A stretch of 64,000 bases of DNA from Drosophila pseudoobscura (lineage: Eukaryota > Arthropoda > Insecta > Diptera > Drosophilidae), in assembly GCF_009870125.1 (NCBI RefSeq), contig NC_046682.1, positions 1,054,001 to 1,118,000 on the forward strand, in the 5' to 3' direction. Below, in pieces: positions 23,943 to 36,389 of the stretch; position 1 is the stretch's first letter, and every line of letters begins with the position of its first letter. Below the pieces are notes generated by a model. That model had not been told where the DNA came from, searched no databases, and worked only from the letters and a program-made list of their open reading frames with translations. Position numbers and translations under genes: made by a program.

Positions 23943-26900
23943 CACTAATTAAGAAAAATTAATTGTCTGAAATTTAACAAACGTGTGAAAACTATGTCAC
24001 CAAAAAAGTGGAATGAGTTGAAAGTGGATCATTGTCATTAATAACATTTATGTTGTTAAATACATATCCATACATACATATATGTATAAATATGCATTGT
24101 ACATACATATGTAATGTATAAATATGTGTATATATATATGTAAATATAACTTTTAGTTGAATGTACATACGTACACAGAATAGTAACGACAGATAGATGA
24201 CAAGATGCAATTGATGTGTGCAGTGTTTATTTAAATTTAAATAATGGTATACATACAGATATTTAACACAGAGACATCAAGATATAAATTGGAATACCAA
24301 GTATTATTAAGACTTTAATTACATTTAAATTTGTTTAATATTTGATGGGAATATGGTTTGCGCATTTCTTTTCCTAAGCATCCAGAGTAATTTTCATACC
24401 TGACGATAAAATTAGTAAAGTTTGATTATTGAAACCAATATTTTATCAAAATGATAGTTACATATATACGTATATTTATGTATTTGGTTAATGCTCAATT
24501 ATTCGCCAATTCGTTATATGCTCATCCCGACAATTACACTTTCCTTCACCCTCGCCATTTACCCAAAAATAATATCTACCGCAGACTAATATTTATGAAA
24601 AATGTGTTTAAAATTTTACCTGTCCTGTCGACGATGTTTGCAAATAAGAAGAAACGTCCGTCTCGATCATACAGCTTCTTAAAGTATCTGGTATGAACAT
24701 ACCTTAAGCAGTCTTTTGTACATCGAATTTGTCTATTGTTTGGAATCCATTGACCATATGTACCTATAATATAAATTATACGAAATTCTCAATTGAAAAT
24801 TGTACATAAATCACAAGAAATTAAAATGAATGCTAGCTTATGGTTCTCAAAGCTTTAGATACCATTGAAGATCCAATATTCCAATCTATTCCAATGGTGG
24901 TGGTATCCGATTTAATCAAATTAGGATGAGCTGTGAACAAACATATATGTATGTATGTACGTACTTAAAGTACTTTAAAAAAAATTGGATTTTTTCACAA
25001 ATACTTGTCTTACAGCCGATTGGCATCATTAAGATTTGGTACTCCAGTTGAACTAAATATGTACAAATATTCAGTGCTCAGATTCTGCCAGATATCTTTC
25101 AAATGACGGACGCGGCTACATAGATAATTTATGAATATGTAAATACATATATTTATATACATAAATATATACGTATTTTACGAATACAATAAGTTTTTTA
25201 TACACTGGTTAATAATTTGTGTAAATTTTAGATACTTATATGATAGGTAACACAACATATCATCATTGTCTGGATAATAGCGAATTTGCGTTAAGTTTAT
25301 GTTTCCTGCAAAAGATTACACAATCCTGTGAGGCTATTCTACATTACACAATCACCAAACCCATATACATATGTATATAAATATAGGAATATATTCACAC
25401 ACACATATAAATAAGTAAATTTTTAACAACACATGTTACCAAGCACATTATATGTTCGTGTATGGCTAACAGGGATATTGTTCTTTATTTTTATTACGGA
25501 AAGCAATAATATATTTACATATGTTTGTAATTCACCGAATGCACCAGACGTACCATACACATGACACATGATAAATATACACATACACATATGTATGTAT
25601 TTACTATAGACACATACATATGTACATATGTATGTATTTAAGTGTTTCGAATTCTTCAACACAACCGAAACATGTCAGAGGAGTTTCGTTATGCAAAGCA
25701 TGTACCTTCAGACTAAATTTAAAATTGACAATCCAGTGGGTAACTGCGTGGACTCTGTTCTCGTATTCAACTAACAAACAAAGAAATGGGTTTTGGGAGG
25801 GCCTAGTACCTCCTACTTAGAAAACAAACGGAATCGTTCTAAAAATGGATTCTCCAATGCCTGAGAGAACTTGGAGCGCAAGAACGAGGCATCCGAGAGA
25901 GCTCATTGTAATTCGTAGTGCGCCTGTGCCACAAAAAATGCCACAAAAGAACTGCGAATTGTAAGAAATGGCCATACCATCCTCTGTGCCATGCATACGA
26001 TTAGTAATGAACCGTGTCTCTATACCATTCGATTTTACATAAAATTGCAAATATTTTAAAATCGAAATGTCGAAATGTCATGAGAGATAACCATCTTATT
26101 AAATAAAATTTTGAACTAAAATTCTATTATGTGATTTGTAATCATTTTTTTAATAATTTACAACCAAATTTCGGGTAAAACATTGATATTTTTGGTATCA
26201 ATTTGATACTGATTTTAAAGTAATGTAATGATTACACACCACACCATACCCATACCAATAAATACCATGCATAAAATGGGAGATGTTGGTTAGTTACTTG
26301 TTATTTGCTATTACATTTACTTTACGGCTTAGGATGCGACTCTTGATTGAATCTTCATGAAAATAGACGAGAAAAGTTACTAATTTAATTGTAATTCTTA
26401 ATTCGAATTAATTATAGTTCTAACTAACCGAATTCTTATTAAAAAACACTAGAATTTATTTTTTTCATAAGCACGGGACATAAAGAATGAATAAGATTAA
26501 ACATATGTACATATGGACATAGATCGATCCGCACCTGTCAAAAAGATGACAAGCTCTATTCGTTTACTTTGCGCACATTACTGCAACGTACCAAACGGAA
26601 CAGACAAATAAGAATTTTTAGACAAAAAAGTTCACAAATCAGATGTTGAGATGATTTGCAAAAATGGTTTGCTCTCTTGGAGTGCAAAAACACCCGACCA
26701 AGTCACACTGGAAGAGAGAGAAATCAAGATTTTCCAGCAGGTGCAAAAGGGAAACTTCTGTTACATTTAAGGCAGTTACCAAATCAGTTAGATATATTTT
26801 AAAAAATAGTTACACGTCTATAAAAGTTTGTAATTTGTAATTTATTGTATACCATAGTAGATGTCTGTGAATTAAAAGATATACATACATATTTTTCCCA

Positions 26901-27227
26901 GTTGCGATGTTTTAAGAGTATCAAAAGAAAGTGTAAAATAAGGACATATCTACGTTTACGGCTTTTGACTTTTTTAATTTCCCGCCTTGTAAATGATAGG
27001 GCAACAGAGCTTCTGTCAAAAGGCTCCTGTCAAATTTTAAAGAAACAGCGTAATTTATTTTGTGGGTTGATAGCCATTGATACGATACACATCCCACGCA
27101 ATTTGCAGAGAAAAGGGAAAAAAGTGAATTCCTGTGTGCTCATTCAGCCTAGTTTATTCGGAAAAAAATATTATTCAAATCATGCCTAAGCTTGATAAGT
27201 ACTATGGGAACTGTGCACCTTCACGGT

Positions 27228-27480
27228 GGTCACGGATTTCGTTGTTGCTGTACTAGCACGTCCTGGCTGAACGTCCTGGATGCCCAGGTCTCTACACCCG
27301 AAAAAGTTTAAAAAAATTCAAAATATGGTGTTGGCATCGGAGACTAGGCAACTTCATGGCTCAGTGGTTTCAATTTTGAATGATCACTTGGGTATGAGAA
27401 AGCTTTCCGCTAGATGGCGGCACACAATCTATGAATTAGGCTACGAATTGCTCCCTGACCCGGGATATACTTATTTATAG
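27228..27480 (+). pseudogene. Internally deleted mariner-like transposase remnant
   Basis: A translated stretch reads KKIQNMVLASE, then GSVVSILNDHLGMRKLSARW, then directly YELGYELLPDPGY. These match the N-terminal helix-turn-helix region and the distal catalytic part of mariner transposases (the motif usually reading LGWELLPHPPYSPDL). The central catalytic region is missing, so this is a dead, internally deleted copy. Its boundaries are uncertain. Confidence 0.6.
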
Positions 27481-29598
27481 GCGGATACTTATCCGTTTTG
27501 TACCAACATATCTCCGGTTCTAATCGGCTTTCAGCTCACAGAAACAAATTTAACAATTGTAACCAAGAAACAGTCTGCTTAACTTACTAATTTACCACCA
27601 AGTACTCCGACCTTAACTTGAGCATTTTTGTCATGCGTGGATCTCACCTATAGTTTGACACCACAGGTGTGAAACCATTTTTCGCACACCACGGAACAGA
27701 AATATTACCGCTGCTTAAATTTCAAAAAGGTGTTTTTTAAAACTTGGTGGTCAATCTTTACTTATTGCTATATTGTGACACTTTGCTACGGTACAGCAAA
27801 GAACTAACTTAGGGATTCGTTGTTTGCGGTTTGAGATTCGGGAATAGCGGGATAATTTAAATCTGAAGACACGGACAGAATGAAAAAGTTTTTCAATAAT
27901 TATCACGTTTGTTCAATCAAGGCGGACTCATTTTTATGAGTAACTAATTTTATGTTAGCTACCTTATACAATTATTTAAATAATAGTCTGGTCTGAGAAT
28001 CGTGTTCCGTCCCACTCCAAAAATCATTGTATCGCTTCTTTACTAAAGAGCTTTTTATAACTTGCATATACATACATCCAACTTAGGTGATATCTGAAGA
28101 CGTGTAGATGCGGAATTAAATCGTATTCTAAAAGATCTTTTTGGCAATTTGATAGAGAGCATTCTAAACCGTATTACAAAAATAATATCTAATATGGGTC
28201 TAAGCACAAAATGTTAATATTCAGCCAGGCTCCGTTTTTCACATTCACAAAAGTTTTCCGATTTACTTTTGAATACACTTAAATTGGGGCTCCCGTTTTA
28301 ACATTCCGCAAGATTTATTCGTTTTCAAAACAAAAACATTTACGTTGACGAAACGAAAAGTAAACGGCTTTTTATACAACGAAACGAACCTTAATTGCAT
28401 TAACATAAACTTGACAACTGAAGAACAAATTTGGTTTGCTTGGCTTTATTCGTTTGGCTGTTATGGGCAGGGAAAGTCATTCACTCACTTTTGCTCCCCA
28501 CTGTATGTACCTTAAACTCTTATACGACTCGACAAAAAAGATAACGCGTATTCATATGTGTGTGTGCGTCCGACCAATTACATTTTCCAGGAATCTTTAC
28601 ACTGTCTCATCTGAATTTAGTTCTTCAAACGACCATGCGCACGAAGTTCGTATACGAGCTTTTGCGCATATTATTCCACTCTGACTCTTATAATAAAAAA
28701 TATGTATTCAATTTGTTTCCATTGGCATAAGTAGCTGGCTATCAACATTTACTAACATATTGTATTAAAAATTTGTTATTTTCTTTAAATTAAAAATATG
28801 TAAACTAGACTTATTGAATTGTTATTAACTTTGTTTTTACTTTACATACCGTATACGTTAAAGGAAAGTTCAAATTCGGTGAACGGTTTAATACACTAAC
28901 GGAGACACACGTCCATAAGTACATGCGTACATATGTATACATATACTGCATATATGCACGGTATATGGAAAATATGTTTTACATATCCTTGTGGCCTCTT
29001 GATTTGTATGGGTCGTGGAGCTTCGCTTTTGAGACTTTCGGGTGTTGTCAACCCTAATGTGAAAAAGTGTTTGACATAAAAAAACCAGCAGAAATATCTA
29101 TACTCTATTTAAAAAAAATGCCTTTATTCCAGCCGACTTCGTAAAGAAAAATAATATCAAACCACAAGTTTTAAGTATTGCTTCAATCTTACAAAATTGT
29201 ATTTTTAACAGTGTTCATCCATTCGCTCATCCGACCATACGTGGTATACATATGCATGTCTGTATTAAAATCATATAATTCTCAATAAATTGAGAGTAAA
29301 TTTTATTAATGCTTAATATATACATATGTATATGAAAATATACGATTATGTTTTCTGATGAGTATATATGTTTTAGCACATCTAAATAATGGGGAGTTAG
29401 TTACTGTCATTTCATAAGCTTGCATAACCGTATTTCGGTTCATTCATTTTGTTTTGCTATTGAAGTTTGTAGGTACCTTACATACCTACATATGTACATA
29501 TGTATGTGAAAATATTTGTACATATTTATCAAGTGAAAAACATATGTTTTCATTTTAAAAAAGGACATCAGATTTATGATTTTTTTCTGATTGCAGAT

Positions 29599-31772
29599 AT
29601 GGCGAGCATAATATTAATAGCATGCCTTGCTATATTGGGACTAATCATTGCAATAGCTTTGTTTCTGGCGGGTGGGTATTTGTGGTGGAGACACAAAAGA
29701 TCGCAATTGCAGTTTATTGAGCCCAACGAAGACGAAGAGTCTAGTAGTTACAGTCTAAGGTGAGTCGTATCACCTCATTATTTTATTTTTTATTTTATTT
29801 ATGCAGATATTCGACAAAGGCTAACTGAAGAATATAGAATATTCACAACTAGCCATCGTTCATGGTATTATATGTTTGAATAGTCGCTTCAATAGTTTAA
29901 ATATGTCTAATAACAAATGATTTAAGTGGTTGAAACAAATGAAAGGAATATTTCATTAAAAATACTATATTTAATTTTAAATGTACAGAGCTGCTCAGGA
30001 CATTGATTCCGGAAATCCGCCTAGCAAACCACAAGTGCCGGTGGCGCAAGCAATAACAACTCCTCTTCAAAATAACATTAATCGGAAATTGAATGGATTC
30101 TTAAGCCTTAGAACTCCCCTAATTGGGTATGTATTTTGTTCTATCTTCATTGTACTAATAAATCTATTATATCTATTATAATCTCCACAAATTAATTTAA
30201 AACTAAAACCTTTTAGTGGCTCGGCACCTGCACAAGCTAAAGCACAAAATGCTTCTACAGGAAATACAAATGATGGTACCTCCAAAGATTCCGCGGTAAG
30301 AATAAGTCAGACTTCCTCTCATATCCTCTTTTTAAAATTTAATACGCTTTTATTTTTAAGTAATTATATATTAATTTTCGAACAAAAAACAGAACAAAGG
30401 TGAAAAAACCGGTTTCTCAGTTGTTAAATGTACGCTTCTCTCCATCTTAGAATAAAAGTATCTCCATGACAGACATGTATCTGGACAGCACGGATTCTAG
30501 TGAAAATGTTGGGCAAATACATTTCTCCTTGGAATATGATTTTCAAAATACAACATTAATTTTAAAAGTTCTTCAAGGAAAAGAACTACCAGCTAAAGAT
30601 TTAAGTGGGACTTCGGACCCATATGTTCGTGTAACCTTGCTACCAGACAAGAAACACAGATTGGAAACTAAAATAAAACGAAGAACTTTAAATCCGCGAT
30701 GGAACGAAACATTTTATTTTGAAGGATTTCCGATACAAAAACTTCAGTCACGTGTGAGAATGCTTTCTATTATCTTTCTTTACATGATCTTTAAAAAGAA
30801 ATTTTAAATAATTTATCATCATAACATATCATCACCCTTGGTATAGGTATTACACTTACATGTTTTTGATTACGACCGGTTCTCACGGGATGACTCTATA
30901 GGAGAAGTATTTCTTCCTTTATGTCAGGTAAACATATCTTAAAATAATATTTCTAAAAAATGTGTATAGAACGTTTAATATGGTGGTTGGGTATATTGCG
31001 TGGGCAGACTGTTTTGAAGATTTTAATTTATTGGTCGTGTTACTGATTAAGGCTCCACATGCTCGTACCTTTGTCCTCTTAGGTTGATTTTGCTGGTAAG
31101 CAGTCGTTTTGGAAAGCATTGAAACCACCAGCAAAGGATAAATGTGGGGAACTTCTGTCTTCGCTTTGCTATCACCCCTCGAACTCTATTTTGACGTTAA
31201 CATTAATCAAAGCGAGGAATCTTAAAGCAAAGGACATCAACGGAAAATCTGGTAAGAAATCTTCCCGCGCCAAGTTTAAAAATAAAATAAAAATATTTGT
31301 TAGCAGAGATCAACTTTTTATTATAATTATATCCCCCACCTTTGATATTTTCGTTAACCAATTATTTTCAATTAACTCTAGATCCATATGTGAAGGTGTG
31401 GCTTCAGTTTGGAGACAAGCGAGTAGAGAAAAGAAAAACGCCTATATTTACATGTACATTAAATCCAGTGTTTAATGAATCATTCAGCTTCAACGTTCCA
31501 TGGGAAAAAATAAGAGAATGCTCTTTGGATGTTATGGTGATGGATTTTGATAACATTGGGCGAAATGAGTTAATAGGACGAATACTATTAGCCGGTAAGA
31601 AAAATATATAGAACAGCAGAAAATTTTAATACATTTTTGTTTTTACGCATTAACGTTGTACTTATTCATAGGAAAAAATGGTTCTGGTGCATCGGAAACT
31701 AAACATTGGCAGGACATGATCTCAAAGCCTAGACAAACTGTAGTACAATGGCATCGCTTAAAACCTGAGTAA
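29599..31772 (+). CDS. Syt7: Synaptotagmin 7
   Basis: Eight coding exons: 29599-29759, 29989-30126, 30217-30295, 30451-30753, 30847-30927, 31083-31251, 31382-31594, 31672-31772, about 414 residues. Synaptotagmins are calcium sensors for vesicle and lysosome fusion. Seen: an N-terminal membrane helix ([20 protein letters not shown]) followed by basic WWRHKRSQ; a linker; C2A from about residue 140 with calcium loops [16 protein letters not shown] and [11 protein letters not shown]2B from about residue 270 with [16 protein letters not shown] and [10 protein letters not shown]. The C-terminus WHRLKPE matches the family's conserved WHxL end. The calcium-ligand Asp residues appear intact in both C2 domains. 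A splice acceptor lies two bases before the ATG, so 5' UTR exons are upstream. Confidence 0.95.
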
Positions 31773-33099
31773 ATTTAAGATTTAACTATCAATTTCAGCA
31801 TATGATAAACACAGAGTATGCATGCACATACATATGTACATGGATTTATACCTACCATTACCATTATCATACCATATGGAAACGCACACAATTAGCAGTA
31901 TTTAATACAGTCTGCACAAAGCATACATAAGTATAAACGCATTGCACATTGGTTGGATATTTGAAAGTTAATACCGAGTGAACGAATAAGGATACTGCAA
32001 ATAAATCTAAATTCACTTATTGCTCTGAAGTTTTAAAGCCTCACAAACCTCTCTGAGCAATACTTAGTTTTATAATTACTTGTCTACCTAGCTAGATATA
32101 TGTACGAGTTTTTGTATTTGTACGTGCATGTACTTACACATACCCGTCTGGCTTCTGATTATTGTTTATAGATGTCAAGGTTCGTTGAATTGTCTTTAAA
32201 TTTCTATACATTTTCGATTTCATGAAAAAAAGCGCGGTTAAAATCCATTGGAACTGAATTTTTTGTTGAACAAAGGGGTATAGTAGTAATTTGTCTTAGC
32301 TTGATTAGCTAAATAAATTATTGGTAGCAATAATAATAAATATATCAGATTTATTTTATCGGCGATGCGTGTTTAATGTAATGTAATCAATTTTTAATGC
32401 CGAAATAGACAACCCACAAAAACCAAAAGAAATATATTAAAATGTATATAATACAATTGAATTGTTAGATATATTAGATTAAAATAATCTAATAAACTCG
32501 TAAAACGACATTGTTACAAGTTACATAAAGCGAATTGTTGTTTCTTTTACAATAAAAGAATATAAAAGTAAAGGTCATATTAATTTTAAATATAGTTTTA
32601 TCACAAAATATAAAGTATGATAGGGCTATAGTTTAAAGAAATTATTTGATTAGAAAAATGAATGCATTAACACAATACAAAATTGAACATTTTTAATAGT
32701 AACTATAAAAAAAAATTAGCCAACCATTGCCGAAACAAGCGTCTACTGCGAAGAAGTGCGAAAATAAAATGACATTTAAATTAAGAATTAAACAATAAAG
32801 AGATTTATAATTGATGCATTGAAACTGAGTTTAAAAAACGAAAAAATCGAAAATACAACCCACCTTGAAATTACATATTTGTTATATACCTGTTATAATA
32901 TTATTAAACTAATTTATGAATATTACATAGCTGCAAATAAAGCATTTTAAACTTACGTGTTGGGTATTTAATGCTAATGCTTTTTGTTGAGTTGCGGGAA
33001 ATTATAATGTATGTGCACACATCTCTAGTACTTACTAAAAGAGTGATTTCGCTTAAGTTGCGTGTCTGATGCAAGAATGTAGATAATATTATTTTATAC
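31773..33099. other. Syt7 3' UTR and AT-rich spacer
   Basis: No gene seen. AATAAA signals occur near 32000 and repeatedly later. The region is very AT-rich. The antisense frame 33236-32904 overlaps the retroelement border and is not supported. Confidence 0.5.
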
Positions 33100-33596
33100 A
33101 AAGATAGGGTTGGGAGGCTGGCGAAAATCCTCATTCTGAACTCTCCACTAAAGTGTCGGCTGGGCCTTGGGCAGCAAAAGGCAAGAGTAGCCCGAGCGAG
33201 AGTGCTGCCAAAGACACTCCGGCGAACAAGATGCAACGCGGGCCCAAGGGCGCTACCCTTCAGCCAAAGACGACGAGGAAGTTCAGACAGAAGTTTCCAA
33301 GAGGCATCTGATTGTGGCTCTGATCGATAGAAGCGACGAGAATGGGAAGATGCCGGCAGCTTAGTGGAAGCTAGTTCACACGCAGCCCTCAGAATCTCTC
33401 TACCCCCGAATGGAAGACAACTCCAACGCTACCATGCCCACCTTCGACGGCATCGGATGATTGAACGGGTTGAAGTGATCCTTAAGTGTAACGACGACAC
33501 AACGCAGCAGTGGCTGGTGCAGAAGGTGATCCAGTTGGAAGCCCTGTGGCATGGGGCCAAGCTGGAGGTGGTAGACAGGGAGCTTATCTCGACTAA
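33100..33596 (+). pseudogene. Retroelement ORF1-like remnant (DUF4780-like), 5' part
   Basis: GC-rich sequence unlike its surroundings. With frameshifts it translates to RHLIVALIDRSDENGKMPAA, then ERVEVILKCNDDTTQQWLVQ, then LWHGAKLEVVDRELIST. This resembles the DUF4780 domain found in insect retroelement proteins, a family assignment made from memory of its motif order. It breaks off at about 33596, where a non-LTR element begins, and appears to resume at about 35699. Confidence 0.5.
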
Positions 33597-35049
33597 ACCA
33601 ACTAAGCATGGATTTATAAGGCGGCGATCAACCACCACGAACTTGTTACAGTTTACCTCTTTCATTATTAATGGCTTTCAAGGTAACTTATAGACGGATG
33701 TTATTTACACCGACTTCAGTAAAGCATTCGACTCTGTAAACCATTCCCTTCTGCCACATAAACTTGACCCTTTAGGGTTTCCGCCCAACCTCCTGAGATG
33801 GATTTCTAGCTATCTTTGTTCCAGGTCTCTAAGAGTCCTCTTCAAAAACTTCCTCTCTTCACCAGTAAAGGTTTCTTCGGGAGTACCACAGGGCAGCCAT
33901 CTGGGCCCCTTACTCTTCACATTCTTTATTAATGACTTGCCTTCGGTTTTAACATACTCTCGAGTACTTATGTATGGGGATGATGTTAAACACTGTGTCC
34001 AGCATAAGGACATTTCATTTCATTCTCGCTTGCAATCCGATCTTTCAGTCATGGTGTTGTGCTAACTTGTTACACCCTAATGCTTCGAAATGCAAAGTTT
34101 TGACATTTCACCGTTCTAGCCCCTTGTTGGCTACCTATACCCTATGTGGCGATTCTCTTGAGAGAATTACCCTGGTGAATGATCTTGGTGTCTTATTAGA
34201 CGCAAAGTTAAAGTTTCCGAACACATTTCTACCATGGTAAATAAGGCCATGGGCGTGCTTGGGTTTATAAAGAGGTGGTCAAAAGAATTTGACGACACCT
34301 ATATAACATAGACTCTCTATACTACGTTAGTTCGTCCGATTTTAGAATACGGCTCCTGTGTATGGTGCCCTCAGTACAAAGTACACCAGGACCTTATAGA
34401 TTCAGTACAGAAAATCTTTTTACTAACATCTTACTCTAGTAGACTACTATTAGTAAATCTCCCATCCTTAGTTAACCGTAGAAAAATGCTTGGTGTGATA
34501 TTTATGCACAACTTGATCAGGGGTGACATAGACAGCCCTGATCTGTTGAGCCGCATAAACTTCACGATTCCTATTAGCCTGACTAGAAATTTTATACCGT
34601 TGTTCCTTCCATTTTGTAGATCGAATTATTCCTTGCATGAACCGTTTAGGGTCTTATGCTCGGATTATAATTCCCTCTACCATATTATATCCACCACTAA
34701 TTCTCTTCCTCTTATTAAATTACTAATCCTTACACACCTTTCTAGAAATTAGTAATTGTAGTGGTATTTGTATTTTGATTGCATGCTTAGTTTCTGAGTA
34801 AGTTTAGTGCTAATTTTCCTCGAATGTTAGTCTAACAGCTATCTTTCTTGCATATTCGCGTTCGGTTCGGCTACGCGCCGTGCGTCATGCGGCAGCGCCC
34901 CTCGGTCGGTTGGGCGGGAGGAGGGCTGCGTTTTGCCTAGGATCCGCGCGTAACAGCCTTCTGCTGGTTTCACACGGGCCACTTGACGGTGCAGTAACTG
35001 CTTCGCCTCTTGAAAGATGCAGTCATTGCATGTCAACGTCCAAGAATAA
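33597..35049 (+). mobile_element. 5'-truncated non-LTR retrotransposon (reverse transcriptase part)
   Basis: The plus-strand copy starts within the RT domain (KHGFIRRRSTTTNLLQFTSF) and continues through DFSKAFDSVNHSLL, PPNLLRWISSYLC, VPQGSHLGP and the active-site region VLMYGDDVKHC. It then reaches the C-terminal region (PSLVNRRKMLGVIFMHNLI) and a 3' UTR with GCAGTCATTGCATGTCAACG. Several frameshifts break it. It is the same family as the minus-strand copy at 36390-39110. 5' truncation is typical of target-primed insertion. It appears to have landed in the DUF4780-like ORF. Confidence 0.85.
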
Positions 35050-35698
35050 AACGAGGGGGAAAGTTGTGAGTTGCTGCGGACACCGCAACTCTACATTTAT
35101 ACCCGATACTTAGTCAGTATGGCTCTCCTGCGGCAGACGCCGAGAGAGACAGAAAATCAGTCTGAGCGTGACGTAGGGCGCTGCGTAGCCACTGCAAATC
35201 GATTTGTTCCTATTAGCTATAAAAATGATCCGATTTGATCCAGATTTAGCAGCCGGATAGATATGGTCATTATCTATGATTCTGCGTATCCTCAATATTG
35301 TGGATGCAACAGATTTCGGTACTTTTGAGATCTAACAGCAGTGCGGATACCAAATTTGGTTACTCTAGCGTTAATAGTCTCTGAGATTTGTGAATATCCC
35401 CAGATTTTCGTCCTTTTCGGGGGCGGAAGGGGGTGTGGCAAAATTTTGAAACAAACTCGTCTCGGTCCGATATATTGGAAGTGTCGATACTAAATTTGGT
35501 TTCTCTAGCTTTTATAGTCTCTGAGATCTAGGCATATAAAATATATGGTCATTCTCCACGATTCTGCGATTCTTGATGCTGATCAAGAATATATATACTT
35601 TATGGGGTCGGAAACGATTCCTTCTGGACGTTACACACATCCATTTTCACCACAAATCTTATATACCCCAATACTCATTTTGAGTATCGGGTATAAAA
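35050..35698 (+). mobile_element. DINE-1 mini-Helitron in retroelement cluster
   Basis: The left end reads ACGAGGGGGAAAGTTGTGAG and the right end ATCGGGTATAAAA. It lacks the GACG/GACA tract present in the longer copies, so it is internally deleted. It lies between the 3' end of the plus-strand non-LTR copy and the second part of the DUF4780-like ORF. Confidence 0.9.
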
Positions 35699-36385
35699 AA
35701 TGGTATCATCCTTCACCTTTGCAGTCCAAGGAGAGCGAACACTAAAGCTGCTGCAAAGAACCCGACTGTAAGGACCAGTCTATAATGTGTTGCATGATGG
35801 TAGACCACTACCCAACGAGGGCGACCAGCATGTGATCCATAAGATCAGCAAGAAGGAGAAGGACCTGCTACAGCCTAAATACGGGAATATAATAAACTCC
35901 AGATGATAAAGATAGAGCATACTCTACAGACAGCCGAGGTGAAAAAAGACCTTGGTCTTAACACCATCATGAAGGCCGCTCTGGGTCTTGCCATGGAAGA
36001 TTCAGAGAAAGAGGATGACGGTGACATGACGATAGTAGTCAACCCGTCGTTAGTAGCTACCCATGACACTGACGATACTACAGCTCAACTGCAATAAGAA
36101 ACTATATAAACTAGCGTCGTCAGAGCTGCTCATAGCCATGGAGCAACGGCCCGTCGAGAAAGCTTTGGTCCAGGAGTAATGGATTGCTTCATGCAATGCA
36201 GTGGCCGGACTAAAGTCCTCCAACTACAATTCAATCGGCTAAACAACGTAAGAAAGACCAGAACCATCATACTCGTGCGACAGGAAACCAATGCTTACCT
36301 TATATCATACAGCACGAATGACCTGACAGTAGTGATGTATGACGAGAGTATCGTGGTTCAAGAATAAGGCGTGGATGAAGAGGTA
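35699..36385 (+). pseudogene. Retroelement ORF1-like remnant, 3' part
   Basis: Coding-like GC-rich sequence with scattered stops. Readable segments are HVIHKISKKEKDLLQPKYGN, then IEHTLQTAEVKKDLGLNTIM with an acidic stretch ending DTDDTTAQLQ, then SSELLIAMEQRPVEKALVQE and MTVVMYDESIVVQE-like codons. It is probably the same broken gene as 33100-33596, separated by the inserted retrotransposon and the DINE-1. Confidence 0.45.
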
Positions 36386-36389
36386 GAAA

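Larger units (their letters stand above)
22952..29598. other. NfI 5' introns and Syt7 upstream region
   Basis: No firm coding exon was found over 6.6 kb. It must contain the missing first exon(s) and promoter of NfI (-) and probably Syt7 5' UTR exons (+). It holds a small TIR element (23533-23942), a mariner remnant (27228-27480) and a scrap shared with 47.7 kb (about 28285-28340). Minus-strand frame 26050-25817 and plus-strand frame 26845-27189 are open but unrecognised. ACATATGT repeats are frequent (24065-24150, 25365-25645, 28920-28960, 29480-29510). Confidence 0.45.

Noticed and set aside
25817-26050. Minus-strand 77-codon frame, considered as the missing NfI first exon
   Set aside because: Does not contain the expected short lead-in to [11 protein letters not shown] and has no donor in the right phase that I can see.
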